From: Metallyticus violacea
Taxonomy: Eukaryota; Arthropoda; Insecta; Mantodea; Metallyticidae
DNA: 64,000 nucleotides
Direction of reading: 5' to 3'
NCBI GenBank assembly: GCA_030762175.1
Contig: CM060833.1
Location: 72,455,501-72,519,500 of the forward strand
Shown here piece after piece: positions 11,801 through 24,300 of the stretch. Within the stretch, counting starts at the first letter, position 1. Every line of letters begins with the position of its first letter. The translations under genes and the position numbers were made by a program. The notes beneath the pieces are model-generated. The model ran no database searches. It had not been told where the DNA came from and was given only the letters and a program-made list of their open reading frames with translations.

Positions 11801-14385
11801 TTTTCATGATATTAGGTATCCAGAAGATCCATGCTAGCCACAAAACATTAAAAAATAGATAGTAAGCCAGAAAGTTCTTTTCCTATCTCATTCTACCCTG
11901 CTCATCACATTTCAGTTTTTCTATCTCTTGCATTACATTTTTGAACGGCTGTTTGCAGAAGCATTAATGGATTTAACAATGCAAAACTAAATAAATTAAT
12001 AATAATAAATAACATTTTAATAAAAAATAATAAAACAAATTACTTATATAACTGCTAAAATAAATTCCAGTTCTTAAAATCTTAAAATTTTTCACAAAAA
12101 TTTAAAAGCAAAAGTTTATTTTTTTATTAAATTGCTTTTCAACATGAAGTTTGATTTTCATAAGATGTGCAACAATATGGAAGCCAGTACACTGTATATT
12201 TAATTTTTAACAATGCCAAAGTTCTTCCATATGAAAATATAACACATGCACATGTGGATTTGTATGGTAACATTTTAATTATATCAGATAAAAATTCTAA
12301 AATTCATTAAAATCTTCAGATTTGCAAGTCAGCACTGATTTCTTAATTGTTTTATTGGTGAAAGTCTTTGTAATTGACCAAAAATATACAAATAACAAAT
12401 ATTATGAAAGACTTTCCTTGAAACATAAGTATAATGATTCTAGTGGAAACAATTATTATTTTCATTATGTAAATCAGAGCTTTAAGTATGAAATAATTAT
12501 AGTTTTCCTTCGCATTTGGCATAATTATACTGTGCATTAGGACTATGGCTCAACTAAGCAGCATAATTACAACAAAATGTTATTGAAAAGTGCAAAGTGC
12601 ATTGGAGCACAAAAATCTCCATTTATATAAAATAAAGTTAAATAGAATATAATGTATAAGTAGTTGCATTCACACATTCTTATACATGTAGCAAAATGTT
12701 TTGCTTTAACATTTGGAAAGCTAAATAGTTTTTATATGTATTGACAATTAATACTCCTATTCAGATGCTGTTATACACAATATTTTAGTGTACTAGGCAT
12801 TACATTTGCCTACTTAATGTAATACTGTACTGGAATTATTGTGCATTTGTATTTTCTGATTTTTTCAGGAGAAAAGGATTAAGAGAATATATTTCTCCTT
12901 TAATAATAAAATTATTTGAGAAGAAAAGGAGCTAAATTAAGCATATTTTTAAAAATTTTGGGAGATGCTATATTTTTTCCAGCTTTTGCAACAAAGACTA
13001 GATATGTATCAAAATAAATAGCAGAGAGGTAAAATATTATCAAAACTTTTTAGCATGGCATGCATACCCTCAAGATTGCACAATATGAGCCAAAATATTG
13101 TTACTCAACAGAATGATGATCTAAGACATTATTTTTACCTTTGATAGTAATTTGAAATAATAAATAATGACTTTGGCCACAAAGCTGTTAATATTTATTT
13201 CAAATATAAATTGTGAGATGAATTAGTAGAGTTAGAGCAGATAAAATCAGTTATGATGCATTCTGAGAGCATCTGTAAATTGCAAAGAAAGAAATAGCAT
13301 CCAGTATGATTGACAAACCATTAAGCAGAATACCAAAGCTATAAGCTGCAGTCATGAATATAAGGTGATCATATTAATAAATAATACATATATAGATTTT
13401 GAACAAGTGAAGTAATAAGAACATCATATAACAAATTATTTCACTGCTGACGATGAAGGAAATTTGCCTTTGAAATATATCCCAGTGGAATAAAAACCAG
13501 TGAAATTTGAGTGACTTCCTCCTAAATAATTTGTTATATGATACTATATTTCAATGTGAAAATCCCAAACTATTAAAAGTTATAATAAGAACATGTTTTA
13601 AGTTTCTTCCTGATAGTTGTTAATTTTCTATTAAACTGAAAAGTTAAGCAGAACTTGCACTTTTTATGATTTTCTGAACTTTGAATTATGAATAGAGAAA
13701 TTGTTCTTTCATATTAGCCATGTGTAGAACATAAGTTGGAAACAAAGAATCAGAGTCATAAGTATTCATAGTATTAAGAGTTGCCTGTTAAGAAATGAAT
13801 CTCTCATTGTAGAGAAATCTTACAGAGAGCTTCTGGGTATATAAAATCAGATGAGAGAGATATTGGTAGTTCCATGCTTGGAGGAGCACATGGTAGCTCA
13901 ATTGGTAACTCATCAGCCTGGAAGGCTGGAGATCCATAATTCAAATCCTGACCATGACCTGAATTTTTCAAGTCTGATTCTTTATTTCAACTTATGAAGA
14001 AAGACTTTTGCATGTCAGAGCAAGTTACTCACCTTTCCTCCAGAGATGAAAATGATTCTATCAGCATTTTTGACAGTAGAAAGACGATGAGTAACAACAA
14101 GGGTGGTACGTCCTTTAGCTGCCTTATCAAGTGCAGCTTGTACTTTTGCTTCACTGTGCAGATCTAGTGCTGAAGTAGCCTCATCCAGTAGCAGTATATT
14201 TGGATTTCTCACCAGAGCACGTGCTATTGCTATTCTTTGTTTTTGTCCTCCTGATAGCTGTGCCCCACGCTCTCCAACCATTGTATCATAACCCTGCAAG
14301 CAAACTTAACGTGATACCTTGTAAAACCATAGTTTTTTGACAAAGTCAGAAACCTGTATACCCAAGTATGTTGACAACTAATAAA

Positions 14386-14433
<48 letters not shown>

Positions 14434-15260
14434 GTTGTTGTTGTTGTTGTTATTGTTTCAAAACTTTCAGACTGTTTATATTCTATTCTTTATTAGATCA
14501 GTCAAAAATTGGTTAAAAGATTCAGTTACGTAAAGGAATGGTAATATATAAAAACAATTAATGCTTATATACACAAGAATACATTTTGTTGATTATAGTT
14601 TTTAATGGATTTGTATGTTCAACACAATGTTACATCAACCAATGCAAGAGTGATAAGTTGCTAATTGTCTTAATTGTATAGTGGGTGAAAATATTTTGAA
14701 ATTAAATTATCTGAAAGGCATTCCTTTTTTATCATAGTATTGATGGAATAAACTGTATAAAATATCATCCTTGTGGCACACATTACAGTAAAGCAAAGAA
14801 AACAGTCTGATGTAATATGAAAAATTGCACTGTGTAAATAACAGATAAAAGCTGCACATTTCTGTTTAAATATTGAAATGTATATGAATATAAACAGATA
14901 ATCTTATAAGCTTATACCTGAGGCAGTTTTGAGATGAAATCATGAGCATTTGCTTCACGTGCAGCTTTCTCTATCTCTTGCTGTGTTGCATCTTCCCTAC
15001 CATATTGAATATTTTCTCTTATACTTGTACCAAATAGGACAGGTTCTTGTCCTACCACACCTATATGGCTACGAAGCCAATTGACATTCAGCTCTCTTAT
15101 ATCTTTACCATCCAGCAATATCTAGAAAAGGAAAAGACAGATTTTCAAATTTAAATGTTATTACTTTAACACGCTTTGCAAATAATTTATACAAATACAA
15201 AAGAAACATATGAAGACATTGTGTTATAATGTCAATGTCAAAATGGTCAATTATGCTGCA

Positions 15261-15306
<46 letters not shown>

Positions 15307-18300
15307 TACTTTTTTCATCCCAAGATATGTTTCTGGTATTATCACATAATTATATAATTAGCTTTAATTTCTTAGTACATATTTGTTTTGATCAATAGTC
15401 TGTTACTATTCCATGAATGAGAAAAATTTTAATTTAATTTATTTTCTCTATAGCGTATCCTACAAAATAAACAGTTAACATGTTACAATTACAAGTGATT
15501 ATATCTAGCAATTTCCCACAGTACACTATTTACATATTTACAATACAGATTCACATGCACTCAAATGCATGATTATAAGAAGCTATAATTCATCAGTTCT
15601 ATATAAGCATTTTCTGAACAGATAGTTCAACATCATTTTAAAAGAGTTACCTTGTGCAGATTTTATGGATTCTGGTAATTCTTTGAATAATATAGTTCCT
15701 CTGGTGTAGTGATCTTTTTCTGTTGCAGCTTTTGTTGTGGTTAATCTATGATAATTATTATTACCCCTAGTGTTATATAAATAAAGCCCTTTTTTAATGT
15801 ACTGTTACTTTCATTCTTTTTAATTAACAGTATAATTTTATATATAGATGCAGCAAAACTACTGTTAAAATATGCTGATTTTTAGACACTTCTTTTACAG
15901 ACTGGTAACCTTATAAATAGTTTATACAATGTAACTTTTTATTTTTGGGGAGAGTATTATCATTATCAAAAATAAAGTTTGCAATAGTTATTCCATCTCA
16001 GGTTTCAATTCCATATTCTATAATTGAGTAGATTCATTCATAATATACTGATTTTAAAACATCTTTTTCTACATGATTTGATAATGTTCTCAGAAAATAA
16101 AACCATGAGCTTAACTTTTTGCAAAAGATATCTTATGTTCATTAAAGTTCAAGTTTTTACCAATATAAATTCCTTGGAATTTAGTGTTTTTTACTTGCTC
16201 AATAACTAAATCATTATATCACCTTACACAAAAAGGCAACAGAATGAGACCCCACTTATCAAAGGCATAATCTTGCACAACAAACTCTAAGGCTCTAACA
16301 TTAAAAAAAAGGGGATAAATTTAAAAGAATTCTAATAGAATTCATGATTAAGAAATGCCTATACAGAGGGGATTAATTATAGATAATTGTAGATAAAATG
16401 TGTACTCTCCTTCTAATTTTTGTATCTGTGTACTAAAATGTTCTAATGATATGTTATTGTATATGATTCTGTTAAACCGTGCTATTCTTATGCTATATTT
16501 TATAATTATATTATGAATTGTTTTATTTTGACTAATGTTGTAAATTTTTACACACTTATTATTAACTCTAGATTTTGACAATATCAGAAACTTATGTACA
16601 GGGTATTTTGACAACAAATGAATGTATTATTAATGTTCTTGTTGTTATTTTGCCCAAGATGAAGCAATGCTATAGCTGCAGTACTGCATCAAGTTTTGCC
16701 AGAAATCTGCAGATTCTTAAGCACATACAATATGGCGTATTCAACAGGCTTTTAGCAATGATATAATGGAGATAAAAATTAAAGAGAGGTTGCTAGTTAA
16801 GGAATGGCAGCACATTGGTAAAATGACCAGCCAAAATGCAGATGTAATCATATTCTTCCATTATGTTATCACAATCACAATTTGTGCGCTGGTATGCTGG
16901 AACAAGATCTTTTCTTCATTAAATCAGAACAATTCTTCTAGATTATGTCATTTAATTGCTTCAGTATAATAGAGTAATATTCACTGTCAATTGACTATTT
17001 CCAAAATAGTCAATTAAAAAATTAAGTCATTGCAATTTCAAATCACAATTGCCATCATCTTTTCTTCTGACAGGATTGATTTTTGCTTTCTTTGGAGCAC
17101 TTTCTCTAGTTACAACCCACTATTTCAACTGCTCCTTTGTTTCTAGCATGCAGTGAGGATTAACATTTCATTGACTGCCACATACCAACTTTGAAATTCC
17201 CTGGATTCCTTTAAACAACTCCAAATTCTGCATGGAAGGACAGCTCATTTTCTTATATGGTTCAAAATCAGCAAATACTGCACTCATGTAGTTGATAGCT
17301 TTTTTATTTGCAAATAATTGAGCAAAATATTCCACACCCAATCTCCAAAAATGCCCACAGTTTCAGCAATCTCCTGTGATTTCCATCTATACTCAGCACC
17401 ATGTTGTGGATTTTTTCAATCTTTTCCATAGTTGTTACCTCAATAGTATGTCCGCAACAGTTTGCAGCGCTTGTTTTCACTGTCACATCTAAACTCACCA
17501 AATAATTTATATACTATTCTTAGTGAAGGTGCAGATTTTCCATAATGTTTTTCCAATTTTGCCTTAGTTTCTGCAGCCATTGCCCTTTTCAAAAAAGTAA
17601 CACTTTTGCTAATACATGAAATTCATATTTCTCCTTTTTAATGCTTATTTACAAATTTAAGCAGATAAATGGCTTTCATACAACTGTTTATAACTATGTA
17701 AAACATCCCTCATACTACCTTTCGATTTTCATGGACTTATTAACAGTCATCATATTCTGATTTCATATAGATAGCACTAGTGCTGCAAACCATTCACAAA
17801 TAAATTCTTACAAGGCATAAAAAATCTTCACCTACAGCAAAATATATTTACATAACAAGGTGTCTATGGAGCTAAAACTGCTCAGTAATATTGTTTTAAA
17901 AAAAAAAGTTAAACAAGTTTCTCTTTAATCAAATGTTTTTTTCAATACAAATATATTTAAATTTATTTCAATGCACACTGCATAGCTATTTTATCTTTCT
18001 TATTTCACTATAAAATGGAGCCTTCAGAGCATAAAAGATTGCTGTCTGGTGCTTTTGAAAGAGGTATTTTGAATTGAATATTAGATTTACATGATATTTC
18101 CAGAAACTGACAGGATAATAGTAATTTAGAATGTAAATAGTAATTGACAAAATGGATAAACTAAATGCAATTTTAACTATAAAGTTAATATTTTTATTAT
18201 CATCATTATTTGGACCTCAAGGAATGTAATTGAACTAATTTATAGCAAGGATTAGAACTGCTAGGAATGATGGTAAACTATATGCTCAAGCTGCTTTTGT

Positions 18301-21300
18301 AACAACAATAACTCCATCTTCAGATTGTGCAGGTCATGCTTAAATGTATCATTGAGGATCCTGAGTTACCCAAGATCATGATCATTGGTGATGAGACATG
18401 GATGTACAGATACAATCCAGAAATTAAGGCATTCATCATGCAAAATTCTATTGCAGAGATGAAAGTCATTCCAGAACAAGGCTTCCAGAAATGCTATGGA
18501 AGGACTTGCTGGGCTATGTGGAGTCATATGCAGGCTACTTTAAATGGATCAGGAAGTTAACTGCCCAAGGTATGACACTTTTCTTTCTGGCTTAACAGTT
18601 GATATTTTTTAAATACATATAACATATATTTATTTATTAATAAACTTATATTTGGAATCTCAGTTCTGAAAAAGTTATCTTTACTTACTTTGCCTTTAGC
18701 TGGATCATATAATCTCTGTATCAGCTGTAATATTGTTGACTTGCCACATCCTGAGCTACCTACCAATGCCACAGTCTCCCCACTCTTCACTGACAGGTTT
18801 ATGCCTTGCAGAACCTAGCAATACAAAATTTACATTTGCATTTAGAGGTTTCAAAAGAAAGAGAGATCATTTCATTAACATATACAGTTGCACTATATGT
18901 GCATGAAATATTACATTTTCAACCATTTCTAATATAATACAACTTTAAGTACTATTAAATAGATACACAATCTTAATTGTTGTATTTGGTTTGTTTTATA
19001 ATACTGGAACTTCACTAACCTTTTTATTTTCTAGATATGTTTAATGCTATCACCCTCATCTTTCAAATTGAGGTTAACTTCTAGTCAGATTTCAAAATTT
19101 ATTGCCTAATAGTGTTTTTTTATAAATTGTTTTTCCCCAAATGGTTATTTCTATACATTTTCTTCCTGTTTTAATATTTTTTTCTCCATCTATTTCATGA
19201 TTTTGTATCACAAGTGTATGGTTAGTGTAGATTTTTTCTTTGTATTTAATGTACCTACCTTGTTTTCAACTTCTGTTTTGCCTACCTAATTTATGTCTGG
19301 TTACACTTTTTGCAACTAATTATATATGCCTGATCTACTATTTGTTTCAATGTTATTGAAATGTTTTTAATAGCTTACATTTATCTTAACCGCCTGTGGT
19401 GCCTCAGTAGTAAAAACGGGCGTTAAACACTACTCAAAAAAAAAAAAACATTTATCTTATTCTGAGAGCGAGGATAATACTATTTTCCTTGAATATTTGT
19501 CTGAGTTTATATGCCCAAGGGTGGTATTGAGTTTTTGAAAATATATTTTCCTTTTTCTATAACTGATTTTTATGTCTTTCTGTCTTTGGTACTTTGTTTC
19601 ATTTTTCCTATTAGTTTTTTTAAGTCACTGTTTATTTCATTATTGATCTTTTTTGGCACTCTTTATTGCTAAGAGGTATGTATACTAATAAATGTGTAAT
19701 GCTATGAAACACTGCATGTTGAATCACAGAAAAACATAAAGGACATAAGCACCTTGGAAAAAGAGAAATAAAAGGAATAAAATTTTCAAAAAACTCACAT
19801 CAACCTTTGACAGACAAAAATTTCAGGAAGATATTCATGGAACATTCAAAATATTGTAAAAAGAATTGAAACATATGATAGAAGCATATAAATAAATGGC
19901 TAGAATATAATTAGGCACACAGAACAAAATTTGAACACAAGGGGAAAAAAGCATTTTAGAAACATTAACTAAAAAAAAAAACTGAAAAATCTGCAGTGGC
20001 TGTACACTTCTGAATGCAAAACATGAACTAAATAGGGAAACAAAACTATTAAATACAGCAAAAAATCATAAACTAACCATTTGAGAAAAAAGTTTTATAC
20101 AGAAGAACAAATAATGGGCAATGAGCTTTGAAATCTTACCAGAAGATGATTTCATTAGGATGTTCATAAAGCAAACCATGAGAGGGAGAGGAGCTAGCAT
20201 TGAGGAAACAACAATTGTAGAAAGTAGCTGATAATGAACAATTACATTTTAAACAGGTTCAGAAAATTAAAAAAAATTACTGATTTCAAATGTTAAAAAT
20301 CGAACTAAATACCATAATTTAAAATACTTCACTGATAAAAAATCTTCCTAAATAACAAATAGACACAGTTCTTAATTTTGTAAAGGTAAGCTATCTGTAG
20401 TCAAATTTAAAAACTTCTGAAAGGACTGACCTTAACATCTGGTCTTGCAGGATATTCAAAATGAATGTCCTGTAATTGGATCTCCCCTTTGAGCTTTGCT
20501 GGTTTTTCTCCATTTTCACTCAAGCTGTCAATACTTGGATCTCTGTCCATTACTGAAAATATGGATGCTGCTGATCCTCGAGCCATATTAAATGCTTCCA
20601 AATGTGGTGTAGACAATCCCATATTCATTGCTCCCGAAAGCACACCAAAGAGTACCTGTGACATAAGAATAACAACATGAAATTTAAACCAAAATAGAAA
20701 TAAAACTAGAATGTCATTCTAATCTAGTGATTGTAATATTTTAAGAGTCTTTTATAAATTCTATAGAAAAATGTAGTTTGAAGTATCTCTATATCTCCTA
20801 AATACAAATTTATCACAGAATGTAAACAGCAATATTGGATCCTAGTGAGTGATTCAGATATGCATCTGCAAGTACACATGCACATGATGGGGAAATGAAT
20901 TACAGCATCATTCTTTTCTTAAGCCTTGAACATCTTTACGAAATAACTGATGCTGGAGCTAATAAACATTCAGTTTCATTAATGAAGTGCTATTCCAGGA
21001 CATAGATAATTATATGCACTAAGTGCCATCTATATCAGTGGAATTATTAAAATGTTAAGACTCTTGCTGTGTGTTTAAGCAGTGCGCTAAATATAAAAGT
21101 GCATACAATGAATATTTAATTAATTTTTTATTCACCAGTATATATATTTCACTTCATCAGCTTATATAATATGTAACTATAAATTTATTATATACATATG
21201 TCACTCTATAATTTAGTTTCCAGAGTATAAAAATTATGTTTTAATTATAGGTTTTAACACATTTTTTAAACTTTGTGCTTGAAGTGCTTTAAATTAGTTT

Positions 21301-24300
21301 GTTAATTTATTACACAGGATTGCACCCTTTATGTGAACATAATCGATTATATTTATAAATATGTGATATTGTTCTTAATATTTTCTTTTGCCATTTAAAA
21401 ACCCATAGATCATAAACCTCAGCTTCCCAAAAGAGTATACCATAACTAATACAGAAAATACATAACCAAAATATACTATTCACAAAATATCTTTAATATA
21501 GCTCCCACTTAATATGCACATTGTATAAGATATTTAACTTATTACATTAGGTAAAAATATTCATGCCAAGATAAGTCTGAGTTAATTATAACTTCTAAAA
21601 ATTGTGTTCTATTAAGGTTCTTTATAGGTGTATTTTCAATTCTATGATGTATGAATCATTAATAAGAGATTTTTTATTGAAATTCATGTAATTAGTCTTA
21701 TCAACATTTAATATTATCTCATTATATTTTAACCAGTTATTAAAATTTGTATTATATCACTGACAAGATTGCAAAGTATCTTCATTTGAATTCCTAAATA
21801 TAAGATTGGTATCATCAGCAAATAGAACCACATTTGCAGAAGAGCTATTAATATAGATTGTAAATAAAACTGGTCTCAAAATTGAGCCTTGTGGCACACT
21901 GAACTCGGTCAACTGAGTAGCAGATTGCATTCCATCTAATATTACAGCTTTAGTTCTAAGTTTAAAATATGTAGCAAGGTTTCAAAAGAAAGAGAGATCA
22001 TTTCATTAACATATACAGTTGCACTCTATATGTGCATGAAATATTACATTTTCAACCATTTCTAATATAATACAACTTTAAGTACTATTAAATAGATACA
22101 CAATCTTAATTGTTGTATTTGGTTTGTTTTATAATACTGGAACTTCACTAACCTTTTTATTTTCTAAATATGTTTAATGCTATCACCCTCATCTTTCAAA
22201 CAGAGGTCAACTTTTAGTCAGATTTCAAAGTTCATTGCCTAATAGAGTTTTTTTATAAATTACTTTTTCCCCAAATGGTTATTTCTATACATTTTCTTCC
22301 TGTTTTAATATTTTTTTTCTCCATCCATTTCATGATTTTGTGATCACAAGTGTATGGTTAGTGTAGATTTTACCTCTTATACTGCAAACTTCAAGTTTTT
22401 TAATAAGCTCTCATGATCCATCACATCAAATGCTTTTGTAATATTTACAAATAGATCTAGAACAGTTTCTTTATTGTCTCTTCCATTTAAAATATTTCCT
22501 AATGAAGAGAATATTGCATTACCTTTCTAAAAACAAATTGAGAGTGTGAAAGGATATATTTTTCTGCCCTGTCTTAATAATCCAAAACTATGAAGTTATA
22601 TGAATAAAGATCAACAAAAACCCTTCACATTTAAATTCCTTACCATTAACCTATCAGTTATTCTTCTAGAGATAATGATCAATACTTTTTTCATTAGTCT
22701 TTATTAACAAAGACTTTAAGAAAAGGTACCTGATATACATAAGTTTTTTTTATTATCTTTTTATAAAGTAGACAATAAAGATATTTGCTATGATTTTAGC
22801 TCTTGTTTTATCACCCTTTTTTTCAATATTGGTTTAATTTTTGCTATTTTAAGTGCTTTTGGAAAACAGCCAGTTGAAAATAATGTGTTACAAATATTAG
22901 TCAGAGGTTTAACAAGATATTCTGCAGAAAATCTGGAATTTCATTTTAGCCACTCTATTGTTTATTCTTAAGGTTGTTAATATCTTGTCACATCTCATTT
23001 TCAATTACATATGCAGGCATAAGGAAGCTTGGTTATTGCAATGTGAGAAACCCTTGTATCATTTTTATCTAGTTGCTTTGTTTCAATTAATCTGGTAGCT
23101 ATATGAATAATGTTAAAAGTATAAATAACTTATTTTTTAATCAGTAATTTTTTGAAGGTGAAAATATTATTTTATTACTATTAGTTCTTGTTACTATTAG
23201 TTCCTCTTTTAACTACATCCCACATTGCCATGCTTTTATTGTTACTTTTCTCTATAATCTTATTATTTTTCAGCTTTTTCTGCTTCTGCAATAAGTTTGT
23301 TTAAAATACTGCAATAATGTTAAAAGTAATTTTTAAGAACGTTTACTATATTTTACCTACACTAATTCCTATTACTGACATATAATGCTTTCTTTTTACA
23401 ACTATTCAGCATTTTTTTAACAGCTCAACATGTACCTACTTACAATGATAAGTGTGGCAGGTGTATACTCGCTGTTACCAGCAGATCTCGATTCCAGGAT
23501 TAAGGAGACGCCATACCAGAAAGCAATAGAATATGTGCAGTATATGATAAACCACATGATACCTGATCCCAGACCAGAAAACATTCCTCTGCGTATGCCC
23601 ATGGTCTTTGCTGATTGTAATTTTTCCATATATCTGTCAATAGATGAATTTATAGTCATTTCTTATGTGGGAAAATAAACATTAGACTTATTTAACTGTA
23701 TTATTTTCTATTAATTTTTTTCTTTGATTGCAGGCTGAACAAAATACTACAAATTAATGTAAAACTTAAAAAAAAAATACAAACACACACACGTACATAT
23801 GCAAAGGTCATACAAAAAAATCCAGTGAATTTCCATGAAATGTCACAAAATTTCATTAAATGGCATCAAATGCAATGCATAATTAACATTTGACTGCCAT
23901 CTGAATTGACTGTTGCATCTGCCATAAAAATGTGGGGAGATGAGTTAGTTCCCTGCAATCATTTAAAAATTTTATTTGAATTAGAACAAAATAATGTTTT
24001 TTTCACACATGCCATGTGTTAAGACAAGATTTGGAGTCAGATAGGAGAAATTTGAGGTCACAATTGGTACTCAAATCACAAATGCTATTCCATCCTAATC
24101 AATGAGTATTTCTGGCTACAATTGCAAATCTCCCTCTTCTGAGTCCACATACCCTGGAGACCTCAATGTAGAGAATTTGTCCTTAAGAGGTGATTTGAAA
24201 CCTTCAAGTATTCATGACCCAGGTCTTAAGTTAATCACACTATTTGGGTTAATTTACATTAAATGTAACTTTTTTTATACAAGCCATGTGTTAGGCAAGG

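Larger units (their letters stand above)
11549..14032 (-). other. Intron 12 of the ABCB gene
   Basis: 2.5 kb, strongly AT-rich between 11.9 and 13.2 kb with nothing recognisable there. It contains the hammerhead-like element at 13425-13550 and a tRNA-like SINE head near the exon 12 donor. Confidence 0.75.
15122..18688 (-). other. Intron 10 of the ABCB gene
   Basis: 3.6 kb with an (AAT) microsatellite and two mariner remnants in opposite orientations. 15310-17030 has nothing recognisable beyond AT-rich sequence. Confidence 0.75.
18815..20430 (-). other. Intron 9 of the ABCB gene
   Basis: 1.6 kb. It starts with one copy of a 390-bp repeat (18846-19235) and contains a 5'-truncated SINE (19389-19447). 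19460-20430 has nothing recognisable. Confidence 0.75.
20656..23443 (-). other. Intron 8 of the ABCB gene
   Basis: 2.8 kb dominated by a LINE fragment (21640-23030). 20700-21600 is AT-rich and includes a short decayed hammerhead-family fragment (CTGATGA on the minus strand near 21155). Confidence 0.75.

Noticed and set aside
13888..13960. Possible functional tRNA gene
   Set aside because: A and B boxes are present, but the acceptor and anticodon stems do not pair properly and repeated relatives exist, so it is a SINE head. The same holds for 53094 and 63536.
14103..14291. Plus-strand open frame opposite exon 12
   Set aside because: Antisense shadow of the highly constrained NBD1 coding sequence.
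23633..23659. Exon 8 starting at the earlier ATG (MTINSSID...)
   Set aside because: An acceptor there (cataag) would leave the arginine codon of exon 7 out of phase, whereas the acceptor ending at 23634 gives a gapless alignment with the family.
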